Source: Cryptosporidium bovis (lineage: Eukaryota; Apicomplexa; Conoidasida; Eucoccidiorida; Cryptosporidiidae). Taken from it: a DNA stretch of 64,000 nucleotides. The notes beneath the pieces are model-generated. The model saw nothing but the letters and a program-made list of their open reading frames with translations. It had not been told where the DNA came from and did not search any database. Both the position numbers and the translations under genes were made by a program. The DNA lies in contig VHIT02000033.1 of the NCBI GenBank assembly GCA_009768925.2, positions 248,001 through 312,000 of the forward strand, in the 5' to 3' direction. Below, in pieces: positions 50,940-60,615 of the stretch. The stretch's first letter is position 1, and every line of letters starts with the position of its first letter.

Positions 50940-53120
50940 TTATTCTGTTTTTTTAGTAATATCAGTCGTTTCAGTTTCACTTTCAGTTTGAGTATCTGTT
51001 TCGACTTGGGAATTAGTTTCACATGTGCTACCATAAATCATAAACGAACCACCAGTTTGTGTACTGTCAACGAACATTTGCGTAATTTCTATTTTCACTT
51101 CTTTTGTAGTTAATGGATACTTTAAGTTGTATATGTGTGACTTTGGATCTGCTATATGAGCTAAAGCAAACTTTTCTTGTACAGACGTTTCATGCATGTC
51201 GTCTACTTGTTGTTTAATGTAAACAGTCAGTGATGAGGGCCACATTGTTGGATTATTTAATGGAACAAATTGGAAATCGGATACGACAACTGGTCTTGTG
51301 AATTCTATTGTCAAACTCTCACCTATTGTATTTCCAGTTGACGTTCTCCATGTACTAAATGCTTCATCACGATTTTTACCGTTAATAGCATATAAACCAT
51401 CGAATTCAGGACTTTGTGAAGATGTTGCAACCACATTCTTAACCAAATCATTTGTAGTCAGCAACCTTCTTTCAGAACACTGTAGTTCAGTTCTTGTGGC
51501 GTCAGTTGGGTGCTGTTTAAAGAATAATATGAATGGCTTTGATTCATTCACTCTTAAATTGATATCAGATGCTTGTGGTATATTAACTTGTGCAACCTTC
51601 ATTGTTTGTGCTTCAATAGCTTTTGTTGGATTTTCGCTATCTGTTTTATATATTGAAAATACTGAATCTGTGCTTGTAAATTGTAAATTATCTGATGTAA
51701 CCGGTAATTTATCAGTAACATCTGCTGCTATGAACAATGTGCATGGTTGATTTACCGTTAATTTCATCTCGTGTAATTCCGGCTTTGAGGATGATTTTAG
51801 CATCTTAAGACCCTCAAATCTTGACGGTAAATCTGCAATATAGTGATTATTGCTATCCTTATGTGCCAATTCACCATTTCGCAATGATGATATTTCGTAA
51901 AATACCGGATTCACGCCTGATAATTTCAATGGTTGTCTTGGATTACCTGTATAGAAATATGAACTTGGTATTACTTGTTCCTGAATATTTGATGTTTTCC
52001 ACATTAATTTTATAGATGCTATATCTGGATTATTGTATCTCAGATGACTACTATGGAACATTTCGACTCTAATACGATATTTTTGCCCACCTACCAGTTC
52101 TTGTGCTACTGATGTTACTTTTGTTGGTCCATCATGTCTAGCATCTAATAATAACGGGACCGATCTTTCTGAACTTGCATCACCTGAGGATGGCTGCGGC
52201 ATTCTATCAACTATAATAGCTCTACCACCTAAGAATAATCTTGCACCGCAGTCTGCTTCAATGCTAAAATAATATCTACCCGATTCTGGAGCAAGCAGGA
52301 AACCATCCCATCTCACAGAAAATTGTTGATTAGACACTCCATCTATTGGGTCTTTTGAAATATACATCATATTTATATTTCTATCGTTTCTATAATTTTT
52401 TGGTGAACCCTCAAACTTTGGATTATCATAATATGAGCCTCTTAAACCATCTGGGAACGGAATATCCTCATAACCTGGTAGTAATTCACAGTTTTCTGGT
52501 CTACTTAATGCAAAATCACGATCTCTAACAATATCCTTTTCTAATTCGTCAATACTTGTTTTCAATAGATCAACTTTTGTTATTGATTCTTCGATCTTAT
52601 TCAGACAGTGCTGACCTTTTTGAATTAATGATTCGATATTATCCAATCTACTGCTTACAATTGATTGCTGTGAACCGCATGTTGTATTGTACCTTTCCAA
52701 TAAATCTGTTAATCTTGATGCTTGTCTGTCTAACTGGTTTACTATTTTTGCAGATTCTCTTGCTTTATTCTCGAATATTTCATTCGCTTTCATACGAAGT
52801 AAATCGTAATTTACGACAGGTAAACAATAGTTCCAATTTTTTGAACCTTGCGATGCTACTTGAGGTTCAACATAACACCATTCTCTTCCAGATGTACCAT
52901 CTGGAGATTTTGCTATTGTACAATCAGTATATGTTTGAAAGTCCTGTACAAATACTGCTGAACATAATCTCCCATCTATTGTTCTGCGAAATTGTTGTCT
53001 ATATTGTGCCAACTCTTGTAATAATTGAGTGCTTGGTGCCTGTAATGTTGTTTGACCAAATGATTTACTAACAAGCAATAAAAATCCTAGTCCTTTAACT
53101 ATGCCACCTACTTTAAACAT
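50940..53120 (-). CDS. FNPA/CCp5-like multidomain extracellular protein (FN2 + PA14 + discoidin)
   Basis: A 726-residue protein with a signal peptide (1-22, ending SKSFGQ). An FN2 module spans about 45-108 (RRTIDGRLCSAVFVQDFQTY ... GREWCYVEP ... WNYCLPVV), followed by a coiled coil (about 110-200) and a PA14 domain at about 230-390 (LRGSYYDNPKFEGSP, FSVRWDGFLLAPESGRYYFS, DCGARLFLGGRAII). A discoidin/F5-8C-like fold follows at about 560-700 (DEAFSTWRTSTGNTIGESL, IEFTRPVVVSDFQF). The tail is Thr/Glu-rich, without a membrane anchor. This order matches the apicomplexan FNPA/CCp family, made in sexual-stage forms. Its promoter has clustered TGCATGCA sites. Confidence 0.85.
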   Translation of the reverse strand: MFKVGGIVKGLGFLLLVSKSFGQTTLQAPSTQLLQELAQYRQQFRRTIDGRLCSAVFVQDFQTYTDCTIAKSPDGTSGREWCYVEPQVASQGSKNWNYCLPVVNYDLLRMKANEIFENKARESAKIVNQLDRQASRLTDLLERYNTTCGSQQSIVSSRLDNIESLIQKGQHCLNKIEESITKVDLLKTSIDELEKDIVRDRDFALSRPENCELLPGYEDIPFPDGLRGSYYDNPKFEGSPKNYRNDRNINMMYISKDPIDGVSNQQFSVRWDGFLLAPESGRYYFSIEADCGARLFLGGRAIIVDRMPQPSSGDASSERSVPLLLDARHDGPTKVTSVAQELVGGQKYRIRVEMFHSSHLRYNNPDIASIKLMWKTSNIQEQVIPSSYFYTGNPRQPLKLSGVNPVFYEISSLRNGELAHKDSNNHYIADLPSRFEGLKMLKSSSKPELHEMKLTVNQPCTLFIAADVTDKLPVTSDNLQFTSTDSVFSIYKTDSENPTKAIEAQTMKVAQVNIPQASDINLRVNESKPFILFFKQHPTDATRTELQCSERRLLTTNDLVKNVVATSSQSPEFDGLYAINGKNRDEAFSTWRTSTGNTIGESLTIEFTRPVVVSDFQFVPLNNPTMWPSSLTVYIKQQVDDMHETSVQEKFALAHIADPKSHIYNLKYPLTTKEVKIEITQMFVDSTQTGGSFMIYGSTCETNSQVETDTQTESETETTDITKKTE

Positions 53121-53862
53121 TTTGTTATTTTTATCTCCTTTTCCTTTTAATTATTTAATTTTTTCGTTTAATATTATTATCAGAGATTGTCCTCTGCTAT
53201 ATTTGTTTTTAATATTTTCTCATGAATTCAAATTTTTTTTTGTTTTTTTATATACTAAAATTGTATTTTTTAAATTTTTGCGTGGGGATTGTTTTTACAT
53301 GCCGTTACTATTGTGCATGCATACATGCATGCAAATTTACATGCAATATTTACTAAAACAAAAAGCAATGTTAATATATATTTTTTCAAATTACCCACAT
53401 GTTCATTGCAAATAAAGTAATACATAACAATAAAATTTTAGATAGTGCTTATAATAATTACTAATACAATAAAAAGAACAAAATGAATAGAAGCTTTTAC
53501 AGACTATTTTTAGTGATAAGAGACAAAGGGACAAACGGAAAAAAATATGGTGATGAATAATGACCATGTAATTATATGTATATTTAAATATCTATTTAGA
53601 AAATGCTTTTAATCTATATTTTTTTAAATAACTATATTTATTAAACATACTAGATAATCGTAACCTGTGTTGACATCATTAATTTATTCAGTGCCAAAAT
53701 ATAAAGTAATACAAAAGAATAATATGTAAGCTATTGAATGTAAAATTAGGTAGTTTTAACTGAAAAGAATTCCGTATTGAACATATGCAACAAAACAGAA
53801 TCCGATAAATTGTATGGAGACAACACAGGATGCAAAAACCGTCTTAGTATAAATTAATCAAA
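53121..53862. other. Promoter region of the FNPA-like gene
   Basis: A cluster of TGCATGCA/ACATGC motifs lies at 53295-53345. The rest is AT-rich. Antisense frames here have no features. Confidence 0.55.
53314..53345. promoter_or_regulatory. Cluster of TGCATGCA (ApiAP2-type) sites upstream of the FNPA-like gene
   Basis: Two complete TGCATGCA palindromes (53314-53321 and 53326-53333) and a partial ACATGCAA (53339-53346) within about 32 bp, 190-225 bp upstream of the start at 53120. ACATGC also occurs at 53297. This is the densest set of the motif in the window. Confidence 0.5.
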
Positions 53863-55074
53863 CTAATTTCTCTTTTTTAAGACTAATATTAGAATAAATA
53901 TAAATATAATCAGGATGAATATAACTATCGTTACAATATATATTTGGTTACTTTGGAAATCACCAACGTTATTTAAAGTTTGTGAATATGCTCTTTCTTC
54001 ATATCCCTTTCTATTAATATTTTCATTAGTAACTCTCCTGCTCATAGATACGCTCGCTCTAATACTATCTTCAGGAGTGATTTTGCCTTTATTAGCTGTT
54101 GCTTCTTTTTTGATTCTTGTTTCTTGTTTTCGATCATCTATATCACTTTCAATTTCCGATTCAGTGACATCTTCATCTGCAATTACATCATCTTCTTCAA
54201 TATTAATTTGTGGTTTGTGAATTAATAGTTTTTTAACAATATTTAGTTCCGCAAACTGAGTCTCAGGCATTCTTGAACATGATATTTTTAGACAAAATTT
54301 GTATAGTCTCATATTACAATTCTTATTTTTCTCGCATTTAACCCTAATCTTAAATTCATATGGTCTATATACTTTTGATCTATATAATGGTATGGAAAAA
54401 GATTTTGAAACAATTGTTACATCACCTTTGGTCTTTTTTTGACTCAATTTCAACGGTAAACTTGAATGCGTAATCGGGCAGAATGACTTGTCTCTTTTTG
54501 TTCTTCTATTCATTCCCCTATAATTTATTTCCTCCAATGTCTCATCCAAATCTAGATCTATTTCTATATTAGGTATCCTTTTCCTACCGTCTGTTTTTGA
54601 CAATTCTATTATTGAAACTTGGAATGTTACCGTTGAATATAATGACGTATATTGACCTGTTGAAAATGCATTATACGCCTTCCTATAGTCAAAATTTTCA
54701 AGCTGACATTTATCTATATCTATTGGATTGTTACTATCCCACTTTGCCCTTAATTCACGAAATGATTGACTCCCTATCGTCATTTCACTTTGTATTGATC
54801 CTACTGCTAATTGTATTTTATCCAATCTATTCGGTTTCCATCCACTACAGATGTATGATACATGCTTTTCTGGACTTATTTTGCAGTTTTTACATGATAC
54901 CAACTGTCCACATGATGTAAAGTAACTAACTGATTTAATATTTAAACAATTGAAATCAGAGCACTGATCTTCTGGTATTTCACCTGTTATTTTTGAAATT
55001 TTCGCATCGGGAATTGATAATGCTTCATTGTTAATTAATATCAAGAGAAAAGCAATGTAAAATATTATTTTCAT
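53863..55074 (-). CDS. Type I membrane protein of unknown function
   Basis: A 403-residue protein with a signal peptide (MKIIFYIAFLLILINNEALS) and a single C-terminal transmembrane helix (IYIVTIVIFILIIFIFILIL) followed by a short basic tail, VLKKRN. The luminal part has a Cys-rich N-terminus (QCSDFNCLNI, SCGQLVSCKNC) and two further Cys pairs (CEKNKNCNMRLYKFCLKISC). The stem before the membrane is acidic, then basic. The tail KKRN could act as an ER-retrieval signal (KKxx-like). No family is recognised; it appears lineage-specific. Confidence 0.78.
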   Translation of the reverse strand: MKIIFYIAFLLILINNEALSIPDAKISKITGEIPEDQCSDFNCLNIKSVSYFTSCGQLVSCKNCKISPEKHVSYICSGWKPNRLDKIQLAVGSIQSEMTIGSQSFRELRAKWDSNNPIDIDKCQLENFDYRKAYNAFSTGQYTSLYSTVTFQVSIIELSKTDGRKRIPNIEIDLDLDETLEEINYRGMNRRTKRDKSFCPITHSSLPLKLSQKKTKGDVTIVSKSFSIPLYRSKVYRPYEFKIRVKCEKNKNCNMRLYKFCLKISCSRMPETQFAELNIVKKLLIHKPQINIEEDDVIADEDVTESEIESDIDDRKQETRIKKEATANKGKITPEDSIRASVSMSRRVTNENINRKGYEERAYSQTLNNVGDFQSNQIYIVTIVIFILIIFIFILILVLKKRN

Positions 55075-55723
55075 AGAATATTCAATTATATATAACTGTT
55101 GACAGCAAATTTTATTTACATTTATTTTTAAATCTCAAAATAAATAAATATTACACTTTTTTTAGTATTACAAAAAGGACTTTCATATGTGTGTACAAGT
55201 GTGTAATGGTAATGTTAATGGAATAACTAAAACTGAGAAAAAATTTATCTTTCACTAACATTGAGAGTAAATATCAATACTTAATAATAAAACTACTGTT
55301 ATAATGATGATTTTTAAATAAATGCATCTAACTAATAGTAATGAAATACATATATTTGATTATTCTTATCCGTGTAATTAATAAAATTGATAATAACGAG
55401 TGGTGTTAAATAAAGAAAATAATATTAGCAAAAACAAACTTTTAACAGTTCTATTAATTATAGTTTCAGTAAATTTCAATGTTTTCGACAAATTACATAA
55501 ATATGTACATTTATGAAAAGCATTTTGATCCACAAAATATGTAATGGTCATGTGAACAAAAAAATATGCAAAAGTGATTTCTCAGTGATTAAATTCATAT
55601 TTTCATCTGATTTATTCTAGTTTTAAATAAATATATGCTTACTACTATCTTTATTATAAAAAAATGATTAGTGCTAACCAATAATCAGATTTTTTATTAT
55701 TCATGTAATATTCAATAAAGTTT

Positions 55724-55731
55724 AGGCGCCA
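55724..55731. promoter_or_regulatory. E2F-like AGGCGCCA site
   Basis: GGCGCC palindrome core with partly degenerate flanks, about 530 bp upstream of the MscS gene and 650 bp from the membrane orphan. Confidence 0.3.
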
Positions 55732-55933
55732 ATATTGAAATAGATCCATTAGTTAAAAAGTATATATTTACCTCTTCCTTTTCAGTGCATCTGTAATTTA
55801 TATTGAGAAGGCACAGTAAGAAATTATACAAGTATAAACAAATAAGTAAACACATAAATTTGGAATATATTATGTATATGCATGTATTTTTATTTATTTA
55901 TTCGTATTTATGAACATTGCATATACACATACT

Positions 55934-55941
55934 TGCATGCA
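55934..55941. promoter_or_regulatory. TGCATGCA site
   Basis: A perfect motif about 320 bp upstream of the MscS gene. A TGCATGTA variant occurs 50 bp before it. Confidence 0.3.
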
Positions 55942-56263
55942 TAAGTATATATAGATGCAGTATGAATGTATGTATTTATCCGTTTATACTACAGTTATTT
56001 ATATTGTATTTGTTCATATAAGTTGGAAAATAAATGCAATCTTGCAATTGTATAAAACAAAGAGAGACATAATTAATTGATGTTTGAGGACTGTTTAACA
56101 GGAAAGTATTTAATATTTTTTCTCTAATTATTTTTTTAATAAAATACAAATATAAGTATATTAATATTCAAGGTTTAATAAAAATAATATATATAATTAA
56201 AGTAATCTTTTTAATATAAATATTTCAAACCTGGGTAAATAAGAAAAGAGGCATTAATGAAAA

Positions 56264-59101
56264 ATGAACACAGGGCTTGAAAATAATGAAAAAGTGATAA
56301 ATAATGAAGAGAAAAAAGGGAGGAGAGGAACTAGGTTTTCAATAATTTGGAGGAAACAAAATGATCAAGATACAGATCCAAATTTTGATAAGAGAGATCA
56401 AAATCACAGATTTTCAATATGGGGGGGAAAAATAGGTAACGATAAAAAATTGAATACAAATAAAGTAACGAATGACACAAAATTAAACATGGATAAAATA
56501 GATGTGTTTATGAGCAGAAATGATGATCAACCTAATATGAGTAGTAATTTGGATGATGAAAAGTCACAAAAGAATCTTTTTCAAAGACTGGGTAGTGATT
56601 TATTTTTCAAAAGACCAAGTAAAGTTTTTGAGGAGAAAAAAGAAGAAGATGAGGAAGATGAAGAATCAGAATCATTAATAGTAACTATACATAGATTTTT
56701 TTTCCCTGATAATGGTCCTGTAATTTGGTTAATATTTTTAGGATTAACATCACTAACTGTTTATTTAATATCGCTGCTAGACAATAATTCATCATCAAAG
56801 GAAACAGGGATAAGCGTTTCAATAATATTTTTTATGGATTTTGCTACATATCTAATAATGATTATTCTTAGATCAATCATATTTAGATTATTATTGCCAT
56901 GGTTATGCCCAGAAGGTAGGATATTTGCAGCTTTATCGGGAACGGCAGATCCTGAGCTTATATATTGTTTATGGGCAGGACAAATAACATTATTATGGAA
57001 ATTGCAGTTAGTCATGAAAAGTGATAATTCTGGATATAACATACCTTTTGTAGCTTTTCCAACAATACTATCATCAAGTTCTGCAATGATAATTATTAAT
57101 TCAAGACTTATGGTTTTAATATTTGCTATTAGAAGGCTGGTGTTAGCGTTTATTATGTTTTATTTTATGTTAAATTTTATCGGATCTATGTCAAAATTAA
57201 TGATTGAATTCTTACTTAAATATAGATTTTTAAGACTTATTAATTGTAATTGGACAAAACTACGACCTCATATTGTCGATGGTCTAAGGCTTAATCCGGG
57301 ACAAGAAAAAAGCTTTTTATCAAATAAATATTCATCTTCTAGTGGTCTCAAGGGAAAACCAATGAATAGTGGTGATTCTATTATATTACCTTATTTCCTT
57401 ACTGAGGAGGGTATTGCTCAAATTAAAAAAAAAAAATATCAAAATTGGCTTGCAGTTCAATTTGTAAAACAGTATTCCGCAATATTCTACCATGATAATC
57501 AATACATCGAAGTTAAAAATAAAAAAGATGCTAGAAAATATGCGAAATTATTGTTTAATGACATGGCACAAAATTCTAATGAAATATTACTATTTATGGG
57601 AAAGTGGAAATATAAATTAAATAATAACTCAAGTGGATATGGATTGGATGGTGATTTTGGTGAGCATAAAGATGGTCAAGAAGCAGTAGAAGCTTCATCG
57701 ATATTGAATTCTGGTGATTTTTATAGGATTCAAACAATATCGTCGAAGATATCTTCGTCACCAACCTCTTCTTCTGCTTCATCATTTGGTGAGGATGATG
57801 AAATAGAAAAAACCACAGTTAATTTCACTGAGGGATCAAATACAAAAATAAACAATTTATCATGGTATCGAAATGTAGTAAGCAACAATGACAATAAAGG
57901 TAGTAATTTAAATAATGTTGATAATGATAATGCCAATAAAAAAGTTAGTTTATTGCGCTTAGATGAATTTAAAACAATTCCATCAGATGAGTTTAAAAAA
58001 ATGGACGAAATGAATTCTTCTCACAAAGAAAAAAAGTCAAAAAGTGAATTTAAAAGATTTAACTCATTTATTCCGACAACACCTTATGGTGTGTTGACTA
58101 TAAATGATTATTCCATTTTTGATGAGGATGACAATGACAAACCACTAGTATTAGATATAGAAGTGTTAAAGGTATTATATGGAAAATCAGTAGAAACATT
58201 TTTAAAAGTAATAGATCCATCTGGAAGAAAGTCATATTCTGAAGAAGATTGGGTGAGATTGTTAGTAACTATGTATGAATCCAGGAAGAAAATGATTAAC
58301 ACTTTAGAATCACAAGAAGGCTTGGCGAAGGTATTTAAGAGAATGGTATCAATATTGCTGTGGTTTTTCGCTTCCATATTTATATTGATTATTCTTGGAG
58401 TAGATGTAAATACACTAGTTATCTCTGGAGCCGCTGTTGTTTCATCAATATCGGTTGCATTAAATAGATTATACAGTAACTTTGTGAGTTCAGTTATTTT
58501 TGTTATATTTGAAAATCCTTATAATCAAGGTGATAGAATTAGAATAAATTCTGGTCCTATATTGGTGGTTAAAAAAATTCAAACCTTTTGTACCGTTTTT
58601 TCAACTTTAGAAGCTGTTCCAATAATATACCCTAATTACTGGTTAATTGATCAAAGTATTTCAAATGAAACAAGAGCAATTCAAAGCAGTCATATAATGA
58701 AATTTTATGTGTCTGATTTAACCAGTCCATTTGTCTTTGATGCCATTACTAAAAGTATTCAACAATACGCAAATGATCGTCCGAAAGATTTCGTTCCAAA
58801 TTCAGTTTATGTATACATTAATTCAATTCAGCCTGGTCACTATATTGAAACGAAGGTTTCTTTTTCAAATTGTAGCCCTTCTTATGAATGGGAAAGACTT
58901 CTTGAAATAAGAACACCTTTTTATCTTTTTATTTTACATACTTTAAGACAACATAATGTTGAATACTTCCTACCTGAAAATAGAGTTCTTTATAGCACTT
59001 GGTCAGAAAGAATTAAGAGAAGATCTAATCAAAATAGTAGAAATATACCTATGATTAATACGCAAAACTTAAGTGTACCTCAATCAAATAAAAAAAAATA
59101 A
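56264..59101 (+). CDS. MscS-family mechanosensitive ion channel
   Basis: A 945-residue membrane protein. Five to six hydrophobic segments lie between about 150 and 315. The pore-lining region is near 695-760 (ILLWFFASIFILIILGVDVN, LVISGAAVVSSISVALNRLY), continuing into the MscS beta domain with FVIFENPYNQGDRIRI. The order matches eukaryotic MSL/Msy channels: N-terminal hydrophilic region, extra helices, pore helix and cytoplasmic vestibule. The N-terminal 140 residues are charged and the middle (about 350-650) carries Ser/Asn-rich inserts. Expected role: release of osmolytes or ions on membrane stretch. Its location (plasma membrane, ER or vacuole) is unknown. Confidence 0.88.
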   Translation: MNTGLENNEKVINNEEKKGRRGTRFSIIWRKQNDQDTDPNFDKRDQNHRFSIWGGKIGNDKKLNTNKVTNDTKLNMDKIDVFMSRNDDQPNMSSNLDDEKSQKNLFQRLGSDLFFKRPSKVFEEKKEEDEEDEESESLIVTIHRFFFPDNGPVIWLIFLGLTSLTVYLISLLDNNSSSKETGISVSIIFFMDFATYLIMIILRSIIFRLLLPWLCPEGRIFAALSGTADPELIYCLWAGQITLLWKLQLVMKSDNSGYNIPFVAFPTILSSSSAMIIINSRLMVLIFAIRRLVLAFIMFYFMLNFIGSMSKLMIEFLLKYRFLRLINCNWTKLRPHIVDGLRLNPGQEKSFLSNKYSSSSGLKGKPMNSGDSIILPYFLTEEGIAQIKKKKYQNWLAVQFVKQYSAIFYHDNQYIEVKNKKDARKYAKLLFNDMAQNSNEILLFMGKWKYKLNNNSSGYGLDGDFGEHKDGQEAVEASSILNSGDFYRIQTISSKISSSPTSSSASSFGEDDEIEKTTVNFTEGSNTKINNLSWYRNVVSNNDNKGSNLNNVDNDNANKKVSLLRLDEFKTIPSDEFKKMDEMNSSHKEKKSKSEFKRFNSFIPTTPYGVLTINDYSIFDEDDNDKPLVLDIEVLKVLYGKSVETFLKVIDPSGRKSYSEEDWVRLLVTMYESRKKMINTLESQEGLAKVFKRMVSILLWFFASIFILIILGVDVNTLVISGAAVVSSISVALNRLYSNFVSSVIFVIFENPYNQGDRIRINSGPILVVKKIQTFCTVFSTLEAVPIIYPNYWLIDQSISNETRAIQSSHIMKFYVSDLTSPFVFDAITKSIQQYANDRPKDFVPNSVYVYINSIQPGHYIETKVSFSNCSPSYEWERLLEIRTPFYLFILHTLRQHNVEYFLPENRVLYSTWSERIKRRSNQNSRNIPMINTQNLSVPQSNKKK

Positions 59102-59847
59102 ATGTTTTAATTTAATGTTTGCTACACTGAGAACTCAGTGTACTTTTTTTCCGAAATTAAATTAAAAAAAAATAAAAAATCAATGTCATTAAAAGCAAAC
59201 AGTTTATTTTAGGGTTTAAAATTATATCACCTTTAAATGCAAGATAATAACAGTTAATAGTAAAGGAATTTTTTTACGAACTAATATTTGTTATCATTTC
59301 AAATTCCTTCTTATGTTTATACTTCTTATGCTTAAAGTTGTAAAATATTGTAACAATATAAGTGAATAATAAATTCAATTAACTAATTAACTAAAAATGA
59401 AAGTAAATGTTTATTTTATGAGCATAAATATGTTAAATCCAGACATAATTTTAGTGTGAAATCAATGATGAGAAAATAATTAGCACAATATTATTATAAA
59501 TTAATTAACTAAATTAAATAAAATGTAAATGTTATCATGTTGTATTTTGTATTTATTTTATTTTTAATTTGTTAAAAAATTTATTTGATCGCAAATGCAT
59601 GTTTTGGGCGCGTTTTGTGAAACAATATTTTCAGGAATTATATTTTTATTACAAAAAAAAAAATTAGAGTTTATTTCAATAACATTGCACAATAATACTA
59701 ATAACAAGAGATCTTAATAGTAAAAAGGTTATTTGTGCTAAAAAAAGAGATTAAAGTAACCTGATAAGGACGCAAAACCATTATAATTAATTACAAATAA
59801 GAGAAGGATAGTTATCTATAATCAGAAAGGTGAAGAAGTAAATAAAT
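59102..59847. other. Gene-free stretch
   Basis: 3' flank of MscS and promoter of the phosducin-like gene. It holds the hairpin at 59123-59142, GGGCGCG at 59606-59612, and otherwise AT-rich DNA. Confidence 0.5.
59123..59150 (+). terminator. Hairpin plus T-run just after the MscS stop codon
   Basis: A perfect 9-bp inverted repeat TACACTGAG-AA-CTCAGTGTA (59123-59142), followed within 2 nt by seven T (59144-59150), 22 nt after the stop codon. It looks like an intrinsic terminator, but Pol II does not normally use these. It may act in 3'-end formation or mRNA stability, or be chance. Confidence 0.3.
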
Positions 59848-60615
59848 ATGTCTACGACAAATCCAACAGATATAACAACACAATGGGAGGATCAAATGGT
59901 AAAAAGAGGAATATGGACCCCAAGAGAGTTTGAAAAAAAGAATGAGGAATTATATAATGAACGTATTGATGCATTGGAATCTGTAAATGTATTTGAAAAC
60001 TCAAAATTAGAAAGAATAGACGATATTAATGTAAATATAGATGAGGATTTTGAGATGGAATTAAAAGCAATTAGAGAAAAAAGGCTTGCATTACTAAAAG
60101 ATAAAGCAAAGGAAAATAGTAAATATGGCACTGTTTATCATATTACTAAACAAGATTTTGTAAAGGAAGTTACTGAATGTTCAAAAAATAATACAACAGT
60201 CATTGTTCACTTGTTCAAAGACTCTTTACCAGAATGTCGGTTAATAAATAGAATATTAGATGAATATATTTCAAAAAAGTATGGGTACATTAAATTTGTG
60301 AAAGGTATATCTTCAGATATAATACCTAATTATCCAGATAAATCATTACCTGTTTTTATTATATATAAAAATGGCATAACTGTAGCTCAGATAACTGGTT
60401 TGTCTAGTTTTAAAGATGAAGATAAGCATATAACTAAAAATTCAATAGAGAATCTACTATTTAAAAATAAAGTAATTAAATTGAGTGAATTAAATGAAAA
60501 TAACGATGAAAGTTCAGATGATTCTGATGAAAAAGAGTACGAAGATAACAAGTGTTATAGCTCATTAAAGTTTGATAAAATGCAAGAGAGAGTTAGATAT
60601 TTACACAAAATTTGA
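59848..60615 (+). CDS. Phosducin-like protein (PDCL3/PhLP2-type)
   Basis: A 255-residue protein. The N-terminal helical part TTQWEDQMVKRGIWTPREFE matches the PhLP2/PhLP3 start (TEWNDILRKKGILPPKE type). The thioredoxin-like domain lies at about 95-200: GTVYHITKQDFVKEVTECSK, then VIVHLFKDSLPECRLINRIL (no CXXC redox pair, as is usual for phosducins), YGYIKFVKGISSDIIPNYPD, and LPVFIIYKNG. The C-terminus is acidic. PhLP2 works with the CCT chaperonin in folding actin/tubulin-like substrates, linking it to prefoldin 2 in this window. Its last 15 nt overlap the kinase gene's end on the opposite strand. Confidence 0.88.
   Translation: MSTTNPTDITTQWEDQMVKRGIWTPREFEKKNEELYNERIDALESVNVFENSKLERIDDINVNIDEDFEMELKAIREKRLALLKDKAKENSKYGTVYHITKQDFVKEVTECSKNNTTVIVHLFKDSLPECRLINRILDEYISKKYGYIKFVKGISSDIIPNYPDKSLPVFIIYKNGITVAQITGLSSFKDEDKHITKNSIENLLFKNKVIKLSELNENNDESSDDSDEKEYEDNKCYSSLKFDKMQERVRYLHKI

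Larger units (their letters stand above)
55075..56263. other. 1.2-kb gene-free stretch
   Basis: A divergent spacer with AGGCGCCA (55724-55731) and TGCATGCA (55934-55941). The rest is AT-rich, with many A/T runs just before the MscS start. Confidence 0.5.
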
